A DNA stretch of 64,000 nt from Opitutia bacterium. GTDB lineage: Bacteria > Verrucomicrobiota > Verrucomicrobiia > Opitutales > Opitutaceae. Below the pieces are notes generated by a model, which was not told the origin of the DNA, ran no database searches, and saw nothing but the letters and a program-made list of their open reading frames with translations. Every line of letters starts with the position of its first letter. Position 1 is the stretch's first letter. A program made the position numbers and the translations under genes. Below are positions 45,579 through 53,300 of this stretch, piece after piece. Where the stretch lies: positions 248,001 to 312,000 of the forward strand of contig JACPIS010000009.1 of NCBI GenBank assembly GCA_016187925.1, in the 5' to 3' direction.

Positions 45579-45820
45579 AAATCCCGCGCGATGTTCACGG
45601 AGTTGATCTGGCCCGGGCCCTGCGCGCACTCGGCTACGAACGGGTGCGGCAGGAGGGCTCGCATATCCGCCTGACCACCCAGGTCAACGGCACCCACCAC
45701 GTCACAGTGCCGGCGCACAAACCGCTGAAGACCGGAACCTTGGTCGGCGGCGTGCTCAAACCTGTCGCTGCCCATCATAAGCTCACCGTGGAAGACCTCG
45801 TCCGGCAGCTCGGTTTGTAG
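45575..45820 (+). CDS. hicA: HicA-like mRNA-interferase toxin
   Basis: 81 residues from GTG 45575. The HicA fold is complete: an N-terminal helix with LARALRALGYERVRQEGSHIRLT carrying the catalytic His in GSH, then HHVTVPAHKPLKTGTLVGGVLK. These double-stranded-RNA-binding-fold toxins cut mRNA. It is translationally coupled to the upstream hicB-like gene; antitoxin-first order is less common for HicAB. It sits between copies 1 and 2 of the duplicated PilX-like 3' end. Confidence 0.88.
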   Translation: MKIPRDVHGVDLARALRALGYERVRQEGSHIRLTTQVNGTHHVTVPAHKPLKTGTLVGGVLKPVAAHHKLTVEDLVRQLGL

Positions 45821-45828
45821 CGTCCCCC

Positions 45829-45922
45829 CTCGCTCCGTCACGATCCCCAGCGTCGACCAGCCCTGGGCCATCGCCGAGTGGCGGGAGCTCACCGACGCGA
45901 CCGAACTCGCCGTGCTCCCCTG
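45829..45922 (+). repeat. 3'-end repeat, copy 2 (diverged)
   Basis: A diverged copy of the PilX-like gene's end, still readable to its own stop as TIPSVDQPWAIAEWREL plus TDATELAVLP. DNA differs from copy 1 at many positions, mainly silent or conservative, so this tail evolved under selection before arriving here. It has no start codon and follows the HicA stop by 9 nt. Confidence 0.9.
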
Positions 45923-46020
45923 AGCATCCCGTCCTCCGTCTACCGCTCACTGTCTCCGCCCTCTGTCCCGGTTGCCGACCGGAGGGTTGACCACCCAGAC
46001 CGTCTGCGCATGCTGTTTTC

Positions 46021-46260
46021 ATGGCCCGCAAAACCATTTCCCTCGAGACCGACGCTTACGAACGCCTCAAGGCCACCCGCCGCACCGGCGAATCCTTTTC
46101 CGCCGTTGTCCGCCGCATCACCCTCCCCCCGCCCAAGGCCACCGCTCGTGATCTGCTTGCCGATATGAAATCCGGCAAGTTTGGCCGCGGCGTGGACTGG
46201 AAGGCGATCAAGCGGGCGGTGGCCGGTCGCCGCCGGTCACGCGATCTGCGACCCGCTTGA
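46021..46260 (+). CDS. vapB: VapB-type antitoxin (DUF217-like)
   Basis: 79 residues. ARKTISLETDAYERLKATRR.GESFSAVVRR is the DUF217/ribbon-helix-helix-like pattern of VapB antitoxins, followed by a toxin-binding tail (LADMKSGKFGRGVDWKAIKRA). The toxin gene starts one base after its stop. The antitoxin is expected to repress its own promoter and neutralise the PIN toxin. It lies between copies 2 and 3 of the duplicated tail. Confidence 0.85.
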   Translation: MARKTISLETDAYERLKATRRTGESFSAVVRRITLPPPKATARDLLADMKSGKFGRGVDWKAIKRAVAGRRRSRDLRPA

Positions 46261-46261
46261 T

Positions 46262-46642
46262 ATGCTGTTTGACAGCGAGTTTCTCATTGCCGCCTCCGGT
46301 CAGCGCGGCGCCCCGCGCTGGGCTCGCGCTGAGGCTTTTCTGCGCGCCCACCTCGATGCCCCGCTTTATACTTCCCGCATTTGCTGGGCCGAGTTCGCCG
46401 AGGGGTGCGTTAGCCAGGCCGAGACCAATCAAGGCACCGCTCGTTTCACCATCGTTGAAATATCCGAACCGGTGGCATGGGAGGCATCGCGCCTGGCCCG
46501 GTTGTTGAAGCCCGCCGGCCTCCATATCGGCGACAATGACGTCTGGATCGCCGCGACCGCCCTGGCCTATGGCCTGCCTTTGGTCAGCCGCAACGTCCGC
46601 CACTTTTCGCGGGTGCCCGGCCTCACCATCGCCACCTATTAA
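46262..46642 (+). CDS. vapC: VapC-type PIN-domain toxin
   Basis: 126 residues from ATG 46262. PIN-domain acidic residues are visible: D3 in LFDSEFLIAAS, the Glu in CWAEFAEG, the Asp pair in GDNDVWIAATAL, and the final LVSRNVRHFSRVPGL. VapC toxins are Mg-dependent RNases that cut tRNA or rRNA. The N-terminal DSEF.. replaces the common DTN motif, as in many family members. It is coupled to the vapB-like gene. Confidence 0.88.
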   Translation: MLFDSEFLIAASGQRGAPRWARAEAFLRAHLDAPLYTSRICWAEFAEGCVSQAETNQGTARFTIVEISEPVAWEASRLARLLKPAGLHIGDNDVWIAATALAYGLPLVSRNVRHFSRVPGLTIATY

Positions 46643-46651
46643 AGGCGCCCC

Positions 46652-46750
46652 CTGGCTGCGTCACGCCACGCTCCCCGGAGTCGACCAACCTTATGCGATC
46701 GCCCAATGGCGGGAGCTCACCGACGCCACCGAACTCGCCACCATGCCTTG
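46652..46750 (+). repeat. 3'-end repeat, copy 3
   Basis: Positions 46674-46747 are identical to 45222-45295. The reading frame to the stop is preserved (VDQPYAIAQWRELTDATEL then ATMP), but there is no start codon. It lies between the VapC stop and the pilM/N-like gene; I see no other gene in 46643-46838. Confidence 0.95.
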
Positions 46751-46838
46751 AGCATGCCGGCGGCGGACACCTTGACGCCGGGCGCCCGGCCTGAATAGTA
46801 GCGACTTAAGTCACCCTTCCTCCCGTAAGTCTCCCGCC

Positions 46839-48464
46839 ATGTTCAACCGCAGCTCACCGCGCAGCCTGCTGATAGAGGTCAACCCCTATCAGATTCTGGC
46901 CGCGGGCATCAGCCGGACCGACCAGACCGGCCCCGCCCTGATCGACTGTGCCGCGGAATTCGAGCGCGAGGACGATGCCGGCCTGCGTCGCTGGCTCGAC
47001 GAGCATTTCGACAAGCAGAAGAACTGGGTGCCCGCCATCGGCGGCTTCACCCCGCCCGACGGCCTGCTGCAGCGCGAGAGCATCCTGCCCCGCAAGCTCG
47101 CCGAGGCCGGCTACCTCGAGGAGATGCTGCTCGAGCAGTACAAGGTCGAGAGCCCCGGCGCCTGGAAGCTCCAGACCCTCAGCCCGCTCGAGGGCACGCC
47201 CATCGCGCCCGAGGGCACGCAGCGCCCCGCCCTCATCTGCGGCGTCTCGCACAGCGACGTGCATCAGATCCAGCAACGGCTGCTCGACCATCGCCTGCTC
47301 CCCTACCGGCTGGAGCTGAGCCTGCTGCCCCTCTTCGGCGCCATCGCCCACTACAAGGCCCAGCAGGGCGATAAGCGCGCGGTCGTCATCGTCGTCATCG
47401 AGCAGGAGCACACCGCCGCCTACATCCTCGGCAAGGAAGGCGTGCAGACGCCCGCGCCCGTGCGGCACGGCTTCTCCTCCATCGTGCAGGCCGCCCGCAA
47501 GGAATTCGACCTCAACGACGCCCAGTCCGTCCGCGAGCGGCTGCACCTCGCCGACGAGGAGCTGCTGCTGCGCGCCACGAAGTTCGTCCGCGCCATCGGC
47601 CGCGACCTCAAGCCGGTCGTCGACTCGTTCGAGATGACCACCGGCCAGCCCATCGGCGAACTCTACTGCGCCTACCTGCCGCCGCAGCTCGCGTGGATCG
47701 CCGAGCCGCTGACGCAGGTCGTCGGCCGCACGACGCTGAATCTCGATTGCGCGGCCTGGCTGCCCTCCGTGAGCCTGCAGACCGCCCCCGAAGTGCCGCC
47801 GTTCGGCCCGCACTGGATGGGCGCCCTCAGCCTCATGGCCGACATCCCCGGCCCCAAGCCGGAGAAGGCCGCCCGCGAGAGCGCCATCCACCCCGCGCCG
47901 TGGCATGTCGATTACCGCATCTCCGCCGAGCTGCCGAGCGGCGATCTCGTCCGCCGCCGTTTCCTCGCCAACGTGATCGCTGTCACGGTCGCCTCCGCCG
48001 CGCTGATGGCCACGGTCTGGCAGTTCTACGCCGGCTACTCGCTGGCCACCGACATCGCCTTCTGGGAGCAGCGCATGGCGGACGATCGCCGGCCCTTCGC
48101 CGAGGTCAGCCAGCTCACGCGCGACCTCGCCACTCAGACCGCCCGGCTCGACGCCGCCTACGAGCTCGCCGCCATGCCTTTCCCGGTGTCGGAGTTCATG
48201 CTTAATCTCGGCCGCACTCGCCCCGCCGCCATGCAGATCGACGCCATCACCAGCATCGACAACGGCGTCAATCTCCGCGGCACCTTCAAGGAATCCTCCC
48301 AGCAGGCCAGCCGCGACCTGCGCGGCTACGTCGAGGAGCTCCGGCGCGATCCGGCCATCGGCCCGCTGTTCGCCACCATCGCGCTCACCTCGCTGGAGCG
48401 CGAGGCCAACACCAACTCGCTCGCCTTCGAGATCACCTTCCGCCGGAAGGCGGCCCAGCCATGA
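46839..48464 (+). CDS. PilM/PilN-like fused pilus assembly protein
   Basis: 541 residues. Residues 1-330 resemble a PilM-like actin-fold cytoplasmic protein (an alternating alpha/beta layout with RAVVIVVIEQEHTAAYILGKEG), though classical ATP-motifs are not obvious. A single membrane helix (about 374-398, NVIAVTVASAALMATVWQFYAG) is followed by a periplasmic PilN-like region (about 400-541) with a coiled coil and a ferredoxin-like part. It overlaps the PilO-like gene by 4 nt. PilM and PilN are separate genes in most systems, so this fused architecture is unusual. Assignment rests on layout and neighbours. Confidence 0.65.
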   Translation: MFNRSSPRSLLIEVNPYQILAAGISRTDQTGPALIDCAAEFEREDDAGLRRWLDEHFDKQKNWVPAIGGFTPPDGLLQRESILPRKLAEAGYLEEMLLEQYKVESPGAWKLQTLSPLEGTPIAPEGTQRPALICGVSHSDVHQIQQRLLDHRLLPYRLELSLLPLFGAIAHYKAQQGDKRAVVIVVIEQEHTAAYILGKEGVQTPAPVRHGFSSIVQAARKEFDLNDAQSVRERLHLADEELLLRATKFVRAIGRDLKPVVDSFEMTTGQPIGELYCAYLPPQLAWIAEPLTQVVGRTTLNLDCAAWLPSVSLQTAPEVPPFGPHWMGALSLMADIPGPKPEKAARESAIHPAPWHVDYRISAELPSGDLVRRRFLANVIAVTVASAALMATVWQFYAGYSLATDIAFWEQRMADDRRPFAEVSQLTRDLATQTARLDAAYELAAMPFPVSEFMLNLGRTRPAAMQIDAITSIDNGVNLRGTFKESSQQASRDLRGYVEELRRDPAIGPLFATIALTSLEREANTNSLAFEITFRRKAAQP

Positions 48465-49015
48465 ACGCGCTGCTCGAAAACTTTCTCGGTTTCGTCCGCC
48501 GCTACCCGGTGGTGGTCGCCAGCATCGTCGTCATCCTGCTGCTCGGCGGGGCGAATTACTGGCTCTGGCGCCGGCATGAGACCCTCGCGCGCACCCACGA
48601 GGAAACCCGCCGCAAGGGCGAGGCCATGCAGCAGGCCATTTCCGAGCACGCGCGCCTGACCGCCCACCTCGCCACCACGCGGGAGGCCGTGACGTTCATC
48701 GACCAGAATCTCATCAACGAGGGCGACCTCGCGGAAAACCTCGGCTATTTCTACCAGATGGAGTCCATCAGCCGCGTCCGGCTGGGCCAGCTCGGGCAGC
48801 TCAGCTCGCAACCCGCCGTCGAGGGCAGCCCGTACAAGACGATCCCGTTCTCCCTCCACGTCTCCGGCACCTACCCGCAACTCATCCGCTTCCTCCGCGA
48901 GCTCGAAGGCGGCCCGCGCCTGGTGCGCGTGCGCACCTTCGGCTTCAACCGGGCCGATCCCCTCAGCGGCAACCTCGCCCTCGACCTGAGCATCGAAATG
49001 CTCGGCCACCCGTGA
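48461..49015 (+). CDS. PilO-like inner-membrane pilus protein
   Basis: 184 residues. One membrane helix (residues about 16-33, PVVVASIVVILLLGGANYWL), a coiled coil (RRHETLARTHEETRRKGEAM), then a ferredoxin-like periplasmic domain (PFSLHVSGTYPQLIRFLRELEGGPRLVRV), the hallmark of PilO. In type IV pilus machines PilN and PilO form a periplasmic ring with PilP. Overlaps both neighbours by 4 nt. Confidence 0.75.
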   Translation: MNALLENFLGFVRRYPVVVASIVVILLLGGANYWLWRRHETLARTHEETRRKGEAMQQAISEHARLTAHLATTREAVTFIDQNLINEGDLAENLGYFYQMESISRVRLGQLGQLSSQPAVEGSPYKTIPFSLHVSGTYPQLIRFLRELEGGPRLVRVRTFGFNRADPLSGNLALDLSIEMLGHP

Positions 49016-49503
49016 ACCCCATGTCCCGCCGCCTCCTCACCGCCCTCGCCGCCCTGTTCGCCGCCACGCTCGTGGCCGGCGCCCCGGCGACTCCGGCCAA
49101 GGCCCCCGCGAAATCCGCGGTCGCCGGCTTCGAGCGCACCAAGGCGCGCATCACGGAATTGCTCGGCCCGCGGCAGAAGGCCGTGCCGCTGCCCGCCGTT
49201 CTGCCCAATCCCTTCTCGGTCACGGCCGCACCCGCGCCCGACCCTGGCTCCAACACTCCCGCCGGCCCTCCGGCGGCGCCCGTCGACCTGCTCACCCGCC
49301 TCGCCCAGTCGTTCAGGATCGGCGGCGTCATCCAGCGCGGCGACAAGCCGAGCCTCATCATCAACTCCGCCGCGTATCGCGAAGGCGACATCCTCCCGAT
49401 CCGCGAGGGCGAGACCGTCCATCGCGTCCGCATCAAGCAGATCACGAGCACCCACGTGACCTTCGAGCTCGACGGCGACGAGACCACCCTGCCGCTCCGC
49501 TGA
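49012..49503 (+). CDS. PilP-like periplasmic pilus protein
   Basis: 163 residues from GTG 49012 (4-nt overlap) or ATG 49021. A signal peptide ends near APATPAK. A Pro-rich linker (about 60-90) precedes a beta-rich domain (FRIGGVIQRGDKPSLIINSAAYREGDILPI) that resembles the PilP/HofP C-terminal domain binding PilQ. No lipobox cysteine is visible. A secretin (PilQ) gene does not follow; the next gene is on the other strand. Confidence 0.7.
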   Translation: MNPMSRRLLTALAALFAATLVAGAPATPAKAPAKSAVAGFERTKARITELLGPRQKAVPLPAVLPNPFSVTAAPAPDPGSNTPAGPPAAPVDLLTRLAQSFRIGGVIQRGDKPSLIINSAAYREGDILPIREGETVHRVRIKQITSTHVTFELDGDETTLPLR

Positions 49504-49532
49504 CGCGAGCGACGGCGGCCAGCCGCCCGAAT

Positions 49533-49958
49533 TTACTTCGCCGCCCTGGTCGCGCGCTGCACCGCCCGCGCCATCGCCGCCACGCCGTAGAGCAGCAGCA
49601 GGCCGCCCACCGGCACGAGCAACACGCCTACGCCCGGATCGCCGCCGTAGATCTGCAGCCCGCCGAGCAGGAAACCCAGCGGCAGCAGCACGCCCGCGCC
49701 GAGCAGCGACCACGAAGCCGGGCGCGAAACCTCGGCGCCCTTCACCGTCCGCAGCGTGAAACCGGCCGCGAGATTGACCAGCGCCAGCAGCGTGCCGTGC
49801 GCGTGCGCCAGCGTGAGCATCAACCGCCGCATCTCCTGGCCGACGTCGAGATACCAGCCGGCCTTGAAGCCGTGCAGCGCCTCGAGCCCGAGGCCGAGCG
49901 CCAGCCAGAAAAACAGGGACCACCAGCCAAAGCGGAGATGTCGATCGGAGGAGTTCAT
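49533..49958 (-). CDS. Four-helix membrane protein of unknown function
   Basis: 141 residues with about four hydrophobic helices (WWSLFFWLALGLGLEAL; MLTLAHAHGTLLALVNLAAGF; LLGAGVLLPLGFLLGGLQ; VLLVPVGGLLLLYGVAAMA). The AHAHG motif in helix 2 could bind metal or heme, but that is speculation. I do not recognise the family. It lies between the pilus genes and the octaheme cytochrome gene. Confidence 0.6.
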   Translation of the reverse strand: MNSSDRHLRFGWWSLFFWLALGLGLEALHGFKAGWYLDVGQEMRRLMLTLAHAHGTLLALVNLAAGFTLRTVKGAEVSRPASWSLLGAGVLLPLGFLLGGLQIYGGDPGVGVLLVPVGGLLLLYGVAAMARAVQRATRAAK

Positions 49959-49979
49959 GGGAGGATTGCTTTAAAAGGT

Positions 49980-50082
49980 CATTTCGAGCCTGTTTGTCAT
50001 CGCGAGGAGCGCGCAGCGCGTCGTGGCGATCCAGCTGGATTGCTTCGTCGTTTCACTCCTCGCAATGACAGGTTTTGAAATG
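49980..50082. repeat. Inverted repeat of the TGTCATTGCGAGGAG type
   Basis: Arms 49980-50009 and 50056-50082 are imperfect reverse complements (CATTTC...CCTGT.TGTCATCGCGAGGAG). This repeat type is dispersed in many bacterial genomes. It separates two minus-strand genes and could act as a transcript hairpin. Confidence 0.75.
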
Positions 50083-50093
50083 GGCTCTAGAAA

Positions 50094-52025
50094 TCATTCG
50101 GCGAGGAAAACCTGGCGTTGGTTGCGCTGCCCGAGCAGCCGGCGGAAGACATCCATGCGGAAACGCCCGTCGGCCTGCAACAGCGTCGCGCCGGGAAACA
50201 CGGCCGTCGGCGAGCGCACCGTGCCCCGCCATTGCTGGTAACCGGCGTCCACCGCCGCCGCCAGCACCTGCTCGTCCGCGGTGTAGGTGAACTTGAAGTC
50301 CGCAAAACCGGGCAGCGTCTTCAGCGAACGCCACGCGACGAAACGCACCGCCGCATACGGGTCGCTCATGCCCGTGAAGAGATACGGGTAAAGCCAGTCG
50401 CGCCCCGCGGCCTGCTGCGCCGGCGCCCAGCCCATGCTCCAGGCGATGAGCGCGCGCTGCCCGGCGTCGCCCTTCAACAGCCACAGCGCGCCGGCGGCGA
50501 TGCCGCGCTCGTCGTCCGCGAGCGCGGGCGGCTTCTGGCCGTACCAGGCCGATAGTTTTTCCGCGGTCCACGCGAGCGGGCGGTCGAGGTGGCAGAGGTT
50601 GCAGGCGTTGGGCCGGCCGTGCTCGGTGCTCTCGCGCACGGTGGGCGACGAGACCTGGTGGCTGCGGATGGCGCGCAACAGGCCGAAGGTCGTGTGTGGC
50701 ATGTGGCAGTTGTAGCAGGCGCTGCCCGCCGAGCCGGCGGCATGGTGCGTGTGCGCGGCGAGGTTCGCCTTTTTGTCCTCGTGGCACTGCAGGCAGGCGG
50801 CGTCGGACTCCATCGCGGGCTTTATCTGATTGGCGCGCCACGCCGCCAGATTCGCGGGCTCGGCGCGGTCGGGATGCATCTCGTGGCAGGAGACACAGGA
50901 AAATTGCCCGCCGCGGAAGCAGGGCGAGGCCTGCACGCCGTTGAGTTCGCGGCCGGTCACGCGGATCATGCCGTCGCCCCAGAAGCGGTCCTCGAAGTAA
51001 TGCGGGTTGTTCTCGCGGATCATCTGCTTCTGCGGCGCGTGATCGTCGCCGCCGGGCTGGACGACGAAGCGCTGGCGCAGGTCGCTCTCGCCGGGGCGGA
51101 ATTTCCCGCCCGCGCGATTCCAGCCGATCTTCGCCTCCATGTCGTTGAACGCCCAGACGCTGTGGCACTGGCCGCACGCCAGCGCCGCCGCGGGGCCGGC
51201 GAGCTTGCCGGGGTTGGCCACGGTGGGATCCTCGCCGCCGCCGAGATGAAGCGCGTAGCGGCGCAGCGGATTGTGGTTCTTCGCCACGTGCTCCGCGCCC
51301 TCGCTGTGGCAGGCCTCGCAGGAGATGCCGAACTCCGTGACGAGCGAGTCGAACCGGTTGCCCTCGATGAAACGCGAGCGGCCCTGCGTGACGTGGCAAT
51401 CCATGCACGCGCCGTTCCACTCGCCCTCGGCGTAGAAGGTCTTGAACTCCGGCGGCAGCAGGAACGTCTGCGTGACCGGCGCCCACATTTTTTCCGCGGC
51501 GATGTAGGCGAAAGGGAACTGCACGAGCGTCCGGCCGTCGCCCGTCTCGAGCCAGAGGATCTGCAGGTTGTGCGAGCCGGTGAGCAGCACGATCTCCTGC
51601 GGCTCCAGCCAGCCGCCCGCACCGGAGCCGGCGGGCCGCTTGCGCACGAAGTAGGCTCGCTCGCGCCGCGCAACCTCGTAGTCCCAGCCGTCGAAACTCA
51701 GCGCGAGGCCATCCATGTTCGCGCGCACGTTCTCCGGCCGCGCGACCTGCGTCATCGTGCGATGGAACGACGCGTGCCAGCTCGCGTAGTTGCCCGGGTG
51801 GCACGAGCGGCAGGCATCGGACGACACGTAACCCGCGCCGCGGACCGCGGCCGGCCGGTTGCCCGGCTTGGCGCCGGAGAGCACCGGCGGCTTCGTCGCG
51901 TCCGTGTCGTCGGCCAGCAAGGTGAGCGCGGTGAACACCGCACCCCACAGCGTCAGCGCCGCCACCAGCCATCCCAGGCGGGACACGGACAGCGGAGCGG
52001 GGCGCGCGGACCAAGGGTTGACCAC
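50094..52025 (-). CDS. Exported octaheme c-type cytochrome
   Basis: 643 residues from GTG 52025 (upstream reading lacks cytochrome features). A membrane helix (WLVAALTLWGAVFTALTLL) near the start could be an uncleaved anchor or signal. Eight CxxCH heme sites are present: CRSCH, CMDCH, CEACH, CGQCH, CVSCH, CLQCH, CYNCH and CNLCH. The C-terminal 150 residues have no heme site and look helical, possibly repeat-like. It does not match the pentaheme NrfA or the octaheme HAO patterns. It probably carries electrons in the periplasm near the nitrite/NO enzymes. The partner is unknown. Confidence 0.78.
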   Translation of the reverse strand: MVNPWSARPAPLSVSRLGWLVAALTLWGAVFTALTLLADDTDATKPPVLSGAKPGNRPAAVRGAGYVSSDACRSCHPGNYASWHASFHRTMTQVARPENVRANMDGLALSFDGWDYEVARRERAYFVRKRPAGSGAGGWLEPQEIVLLTGSHNLQILWLETGDGRTLVQFPFAYIAAEKMWAPVTQTFLLPPEFKTFYAEGEWNGACMDCHVTQGRSRFIEGNRFDSLVTEFGISCEACHSEGAEHVAKNHNPLRRYALHLGGGEDPTVANPGKLAGPAAALACGQCHSVWAFNDMEAKIGWNRAGGKFRPGESDLRQRFVVQPGGDDHAPQKQMIRENNPHYFEDRFWGDGMIRVTGRELNGVQASPCFRGGQFSCVSCHEMHPDRAEPANLAAWRANQIKPAMESDAACLQCHEDKKANLAAHTHHAAGSAGSACYNCHMPHTTFGLLRAIRSHQVSSPTVRESTEHGRPNACNLCHLDRPLAWTAEKLSAWYGQKPPALADDERGIAAGALWLLKGDAGQRALIAWSMGWAPAQQAAGRDWLYPYLFTGMSDPYAAVRFVAWRSLKTLPGFADFKFTYTADEQVLAAAVDAGYQQWRGTVRSPTAVFPGATLLQADGRFRMDVFRRLLGQRNQRQVFLAE

Positions 52026-52142
52026 GCGCGAAGCAAACCCGCCGGGCGCAGCCGTGCAAAGCTGAATTCGCACGCCCCCTCGCACGCAGCCCGTCTGGTT
52101 GCCACCTATCGAGGATTGCTCAAAGACGAGGCGGAGAGACGG

Positions 52143-52205
52143 GTAGGGCGAATCCTCCGGATGAGCCGCGCCCGGAACGGCTCGTCGGGGACGGCTCGCC
52201 CTGCC
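52143..52205. repeat. GTAGGGCG-type palindromic repeat, copy 3
   Basis: Begins GTAGGGCG and ends CGCCCTGCC, of the same type as 30017-30097 and 41258-41310. It occupies part of the 317-nt gap 52026-52342, which otherwise holds only the FNR-box promoter. Confidence 0.7.
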
Positions 52206-52294
52206 ACCGAGTCGACCGTTGTAACTTCGATGGGAAATTTTCAATAATCGGCGACAGTTCGCGGCGCTGTCCGGGGTGGATTTTTGCATCCGGG

Positions 52295-52336
52295 TTGACG
52301 CAGCTCAAGGTGTCCGGGGCGGACTTCGGCGATAAT
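52295..52336 (+). promoter_or_regulatory. FNR/Dnr-type box and -10 element for the YwiC-like gene
   Basis: TTGACGCAGCTCAA at 52295-52308 fits TTGA-N6-TCAA. GATAAT at 52331-52336 starts 29.5 nt downstream of the box centre, the spacing of class II FNR-type promoters. The predicted start site (about 41.5 nt from the box centre) falls on the ATG at 52343, which would make the mRNA leaderless. Confidence 0.75.
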
Positions 52337-52342
52337 GCGGGC

Positions 52343-53179
52343 ATGCAAGGCCAGGCTCTTCTCCACACCGTCCCCGCCAATGCGCCGCTTCCTGCGGACG
52401 CCCAACCCGCTGCGGTCGCACCGACCTCCGTGTTCCTGCCGAAGGAGCACGGTTCGTGGTCGCTGGCACTTGAACCGCTCGCGCTCGGCCTGCTGGTTGC
52501 GCCCTCGTTTGCCGGCGTGGCGCTCGCCGCGGCGGCGCTGGCGGGATTCTTTGCGCGCCGGCCGCTGAAGGCGGCGTTCGGGCCGGTCCACTCCGCGCGG
52601 CGCGTGACCGCCCGCGAAACGCTGGTGATGCTCGCCGTACTGGGGTTGGCGGGTGGACTCGAGGTCGTCGTTCTCGGCGGGTGGACAGCACTCTGGCCGT
52701 TGCTGTTCGCCGCGCCACTCGGGCTGATGTTCGCCCGCTTCGATGCGCAGGGCGAGGCGCGTGCCGTGGCGGCGGAGATCGCGGGCAGCGCCGCCTTCGC
52801 GGTCCTGCCGGTGGCGTTGGCCACGCTCGCCGGATGGACGTTCGCACCCGCCCTGGCCCTCGCGGCCGTGGCGCTTGCGCGGAGCGTGCCGACGGTGCTG
52901 ACCGTCCGCACCGCTTTGCGCGTCAGCAAGGGCACGACGGTCGGAACCTGGCTCCCCGTGTCCGCCGCTACGCTCGGCGTCGCGACGCTGGCGACCCTCG
53001 CCACGCGCGGCCTCGTGCCGCCGTTCGCCGTTTTGCCTGCGGGACTGCTGCTTGGGCGCACGCTGTGGTTCGCCTCGGTTTTTCGTCCGGCTTGGCCGGC
53101 GCGGCGGATCGGGATCTTCGAGGCTGCACTCGGCGGTCTCCATCTCGGTCTCACCGTCCTCGCTTATCGGGTGCAGTGA
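52343..53179 (+). CDS. YwiC-like membrane protein
   Basis: 278 residues from ATG 52343; a nominal longer reading would overlap the FNR box. The family motif FLPKEHGSWSLALEPL opens the membrane domain, and about eight hydrophobic helices follow, with ARSVPTVLTVRTALR late in the protein. YwiC-like proteins have no established function, but the Bacillus namesake lies in an Fnr-controlled nitrate respiration cluster. Here too an FNR-type promoter and the adjacent nirK suggest a role in anaerobic nitrogen-oxide respiration. Confidence 0.82.
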   Translation: MQGQALLHTVPANAPLPADAQPAAVAPTSVFLPKEHGSWSLALEPLALGLLVAPSFAGVALAAAALAGFFARRPLKAAFGPVHSARRVTARETLVMLAVLGLAGGLEVVVLGGWTALWPLLFAAPLGLMFARFDAQGEARAVAAEIAGSAAFAVLPVALATLAGWTFAPALALAAVALARSVPTVLTVRTALRVSKGTTVGTWLPVSAATLGVATLATLATRGLVPPFAVLPAGLLLGRTLWFASVFRPAWPARRIGIFEAALGGLHLGLTVLAYRVQ

Positions 53180-53200
53180 GAACCCTCATGCCGGCCGGCC

Positions 53201-53242
53201 TTGACCCGCGTCAAGGCGCCACGCCCCGGTTACGCCTATCCT
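53201..53242 (+). promoter_or_regulatory. FNR/Dnr-type box and -10 element for nirK
   Basis: TTGACCCGCGTCAA at 53201-53214 and TATCCT at 53237-53242, with the same 29.5-nt box-centre to -10 spacing as the promoters at 52295 and 60130. The predicted start site is near 53249, leaving a leader of about 50 nt before ATG 53301. Confidence 0.75.
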
Positions 53243-53300
53243 GCAGTCGTCACCCGGACTCCATTTCAAGACCGACAAACCCCTCAACTGCCGCTATCTC

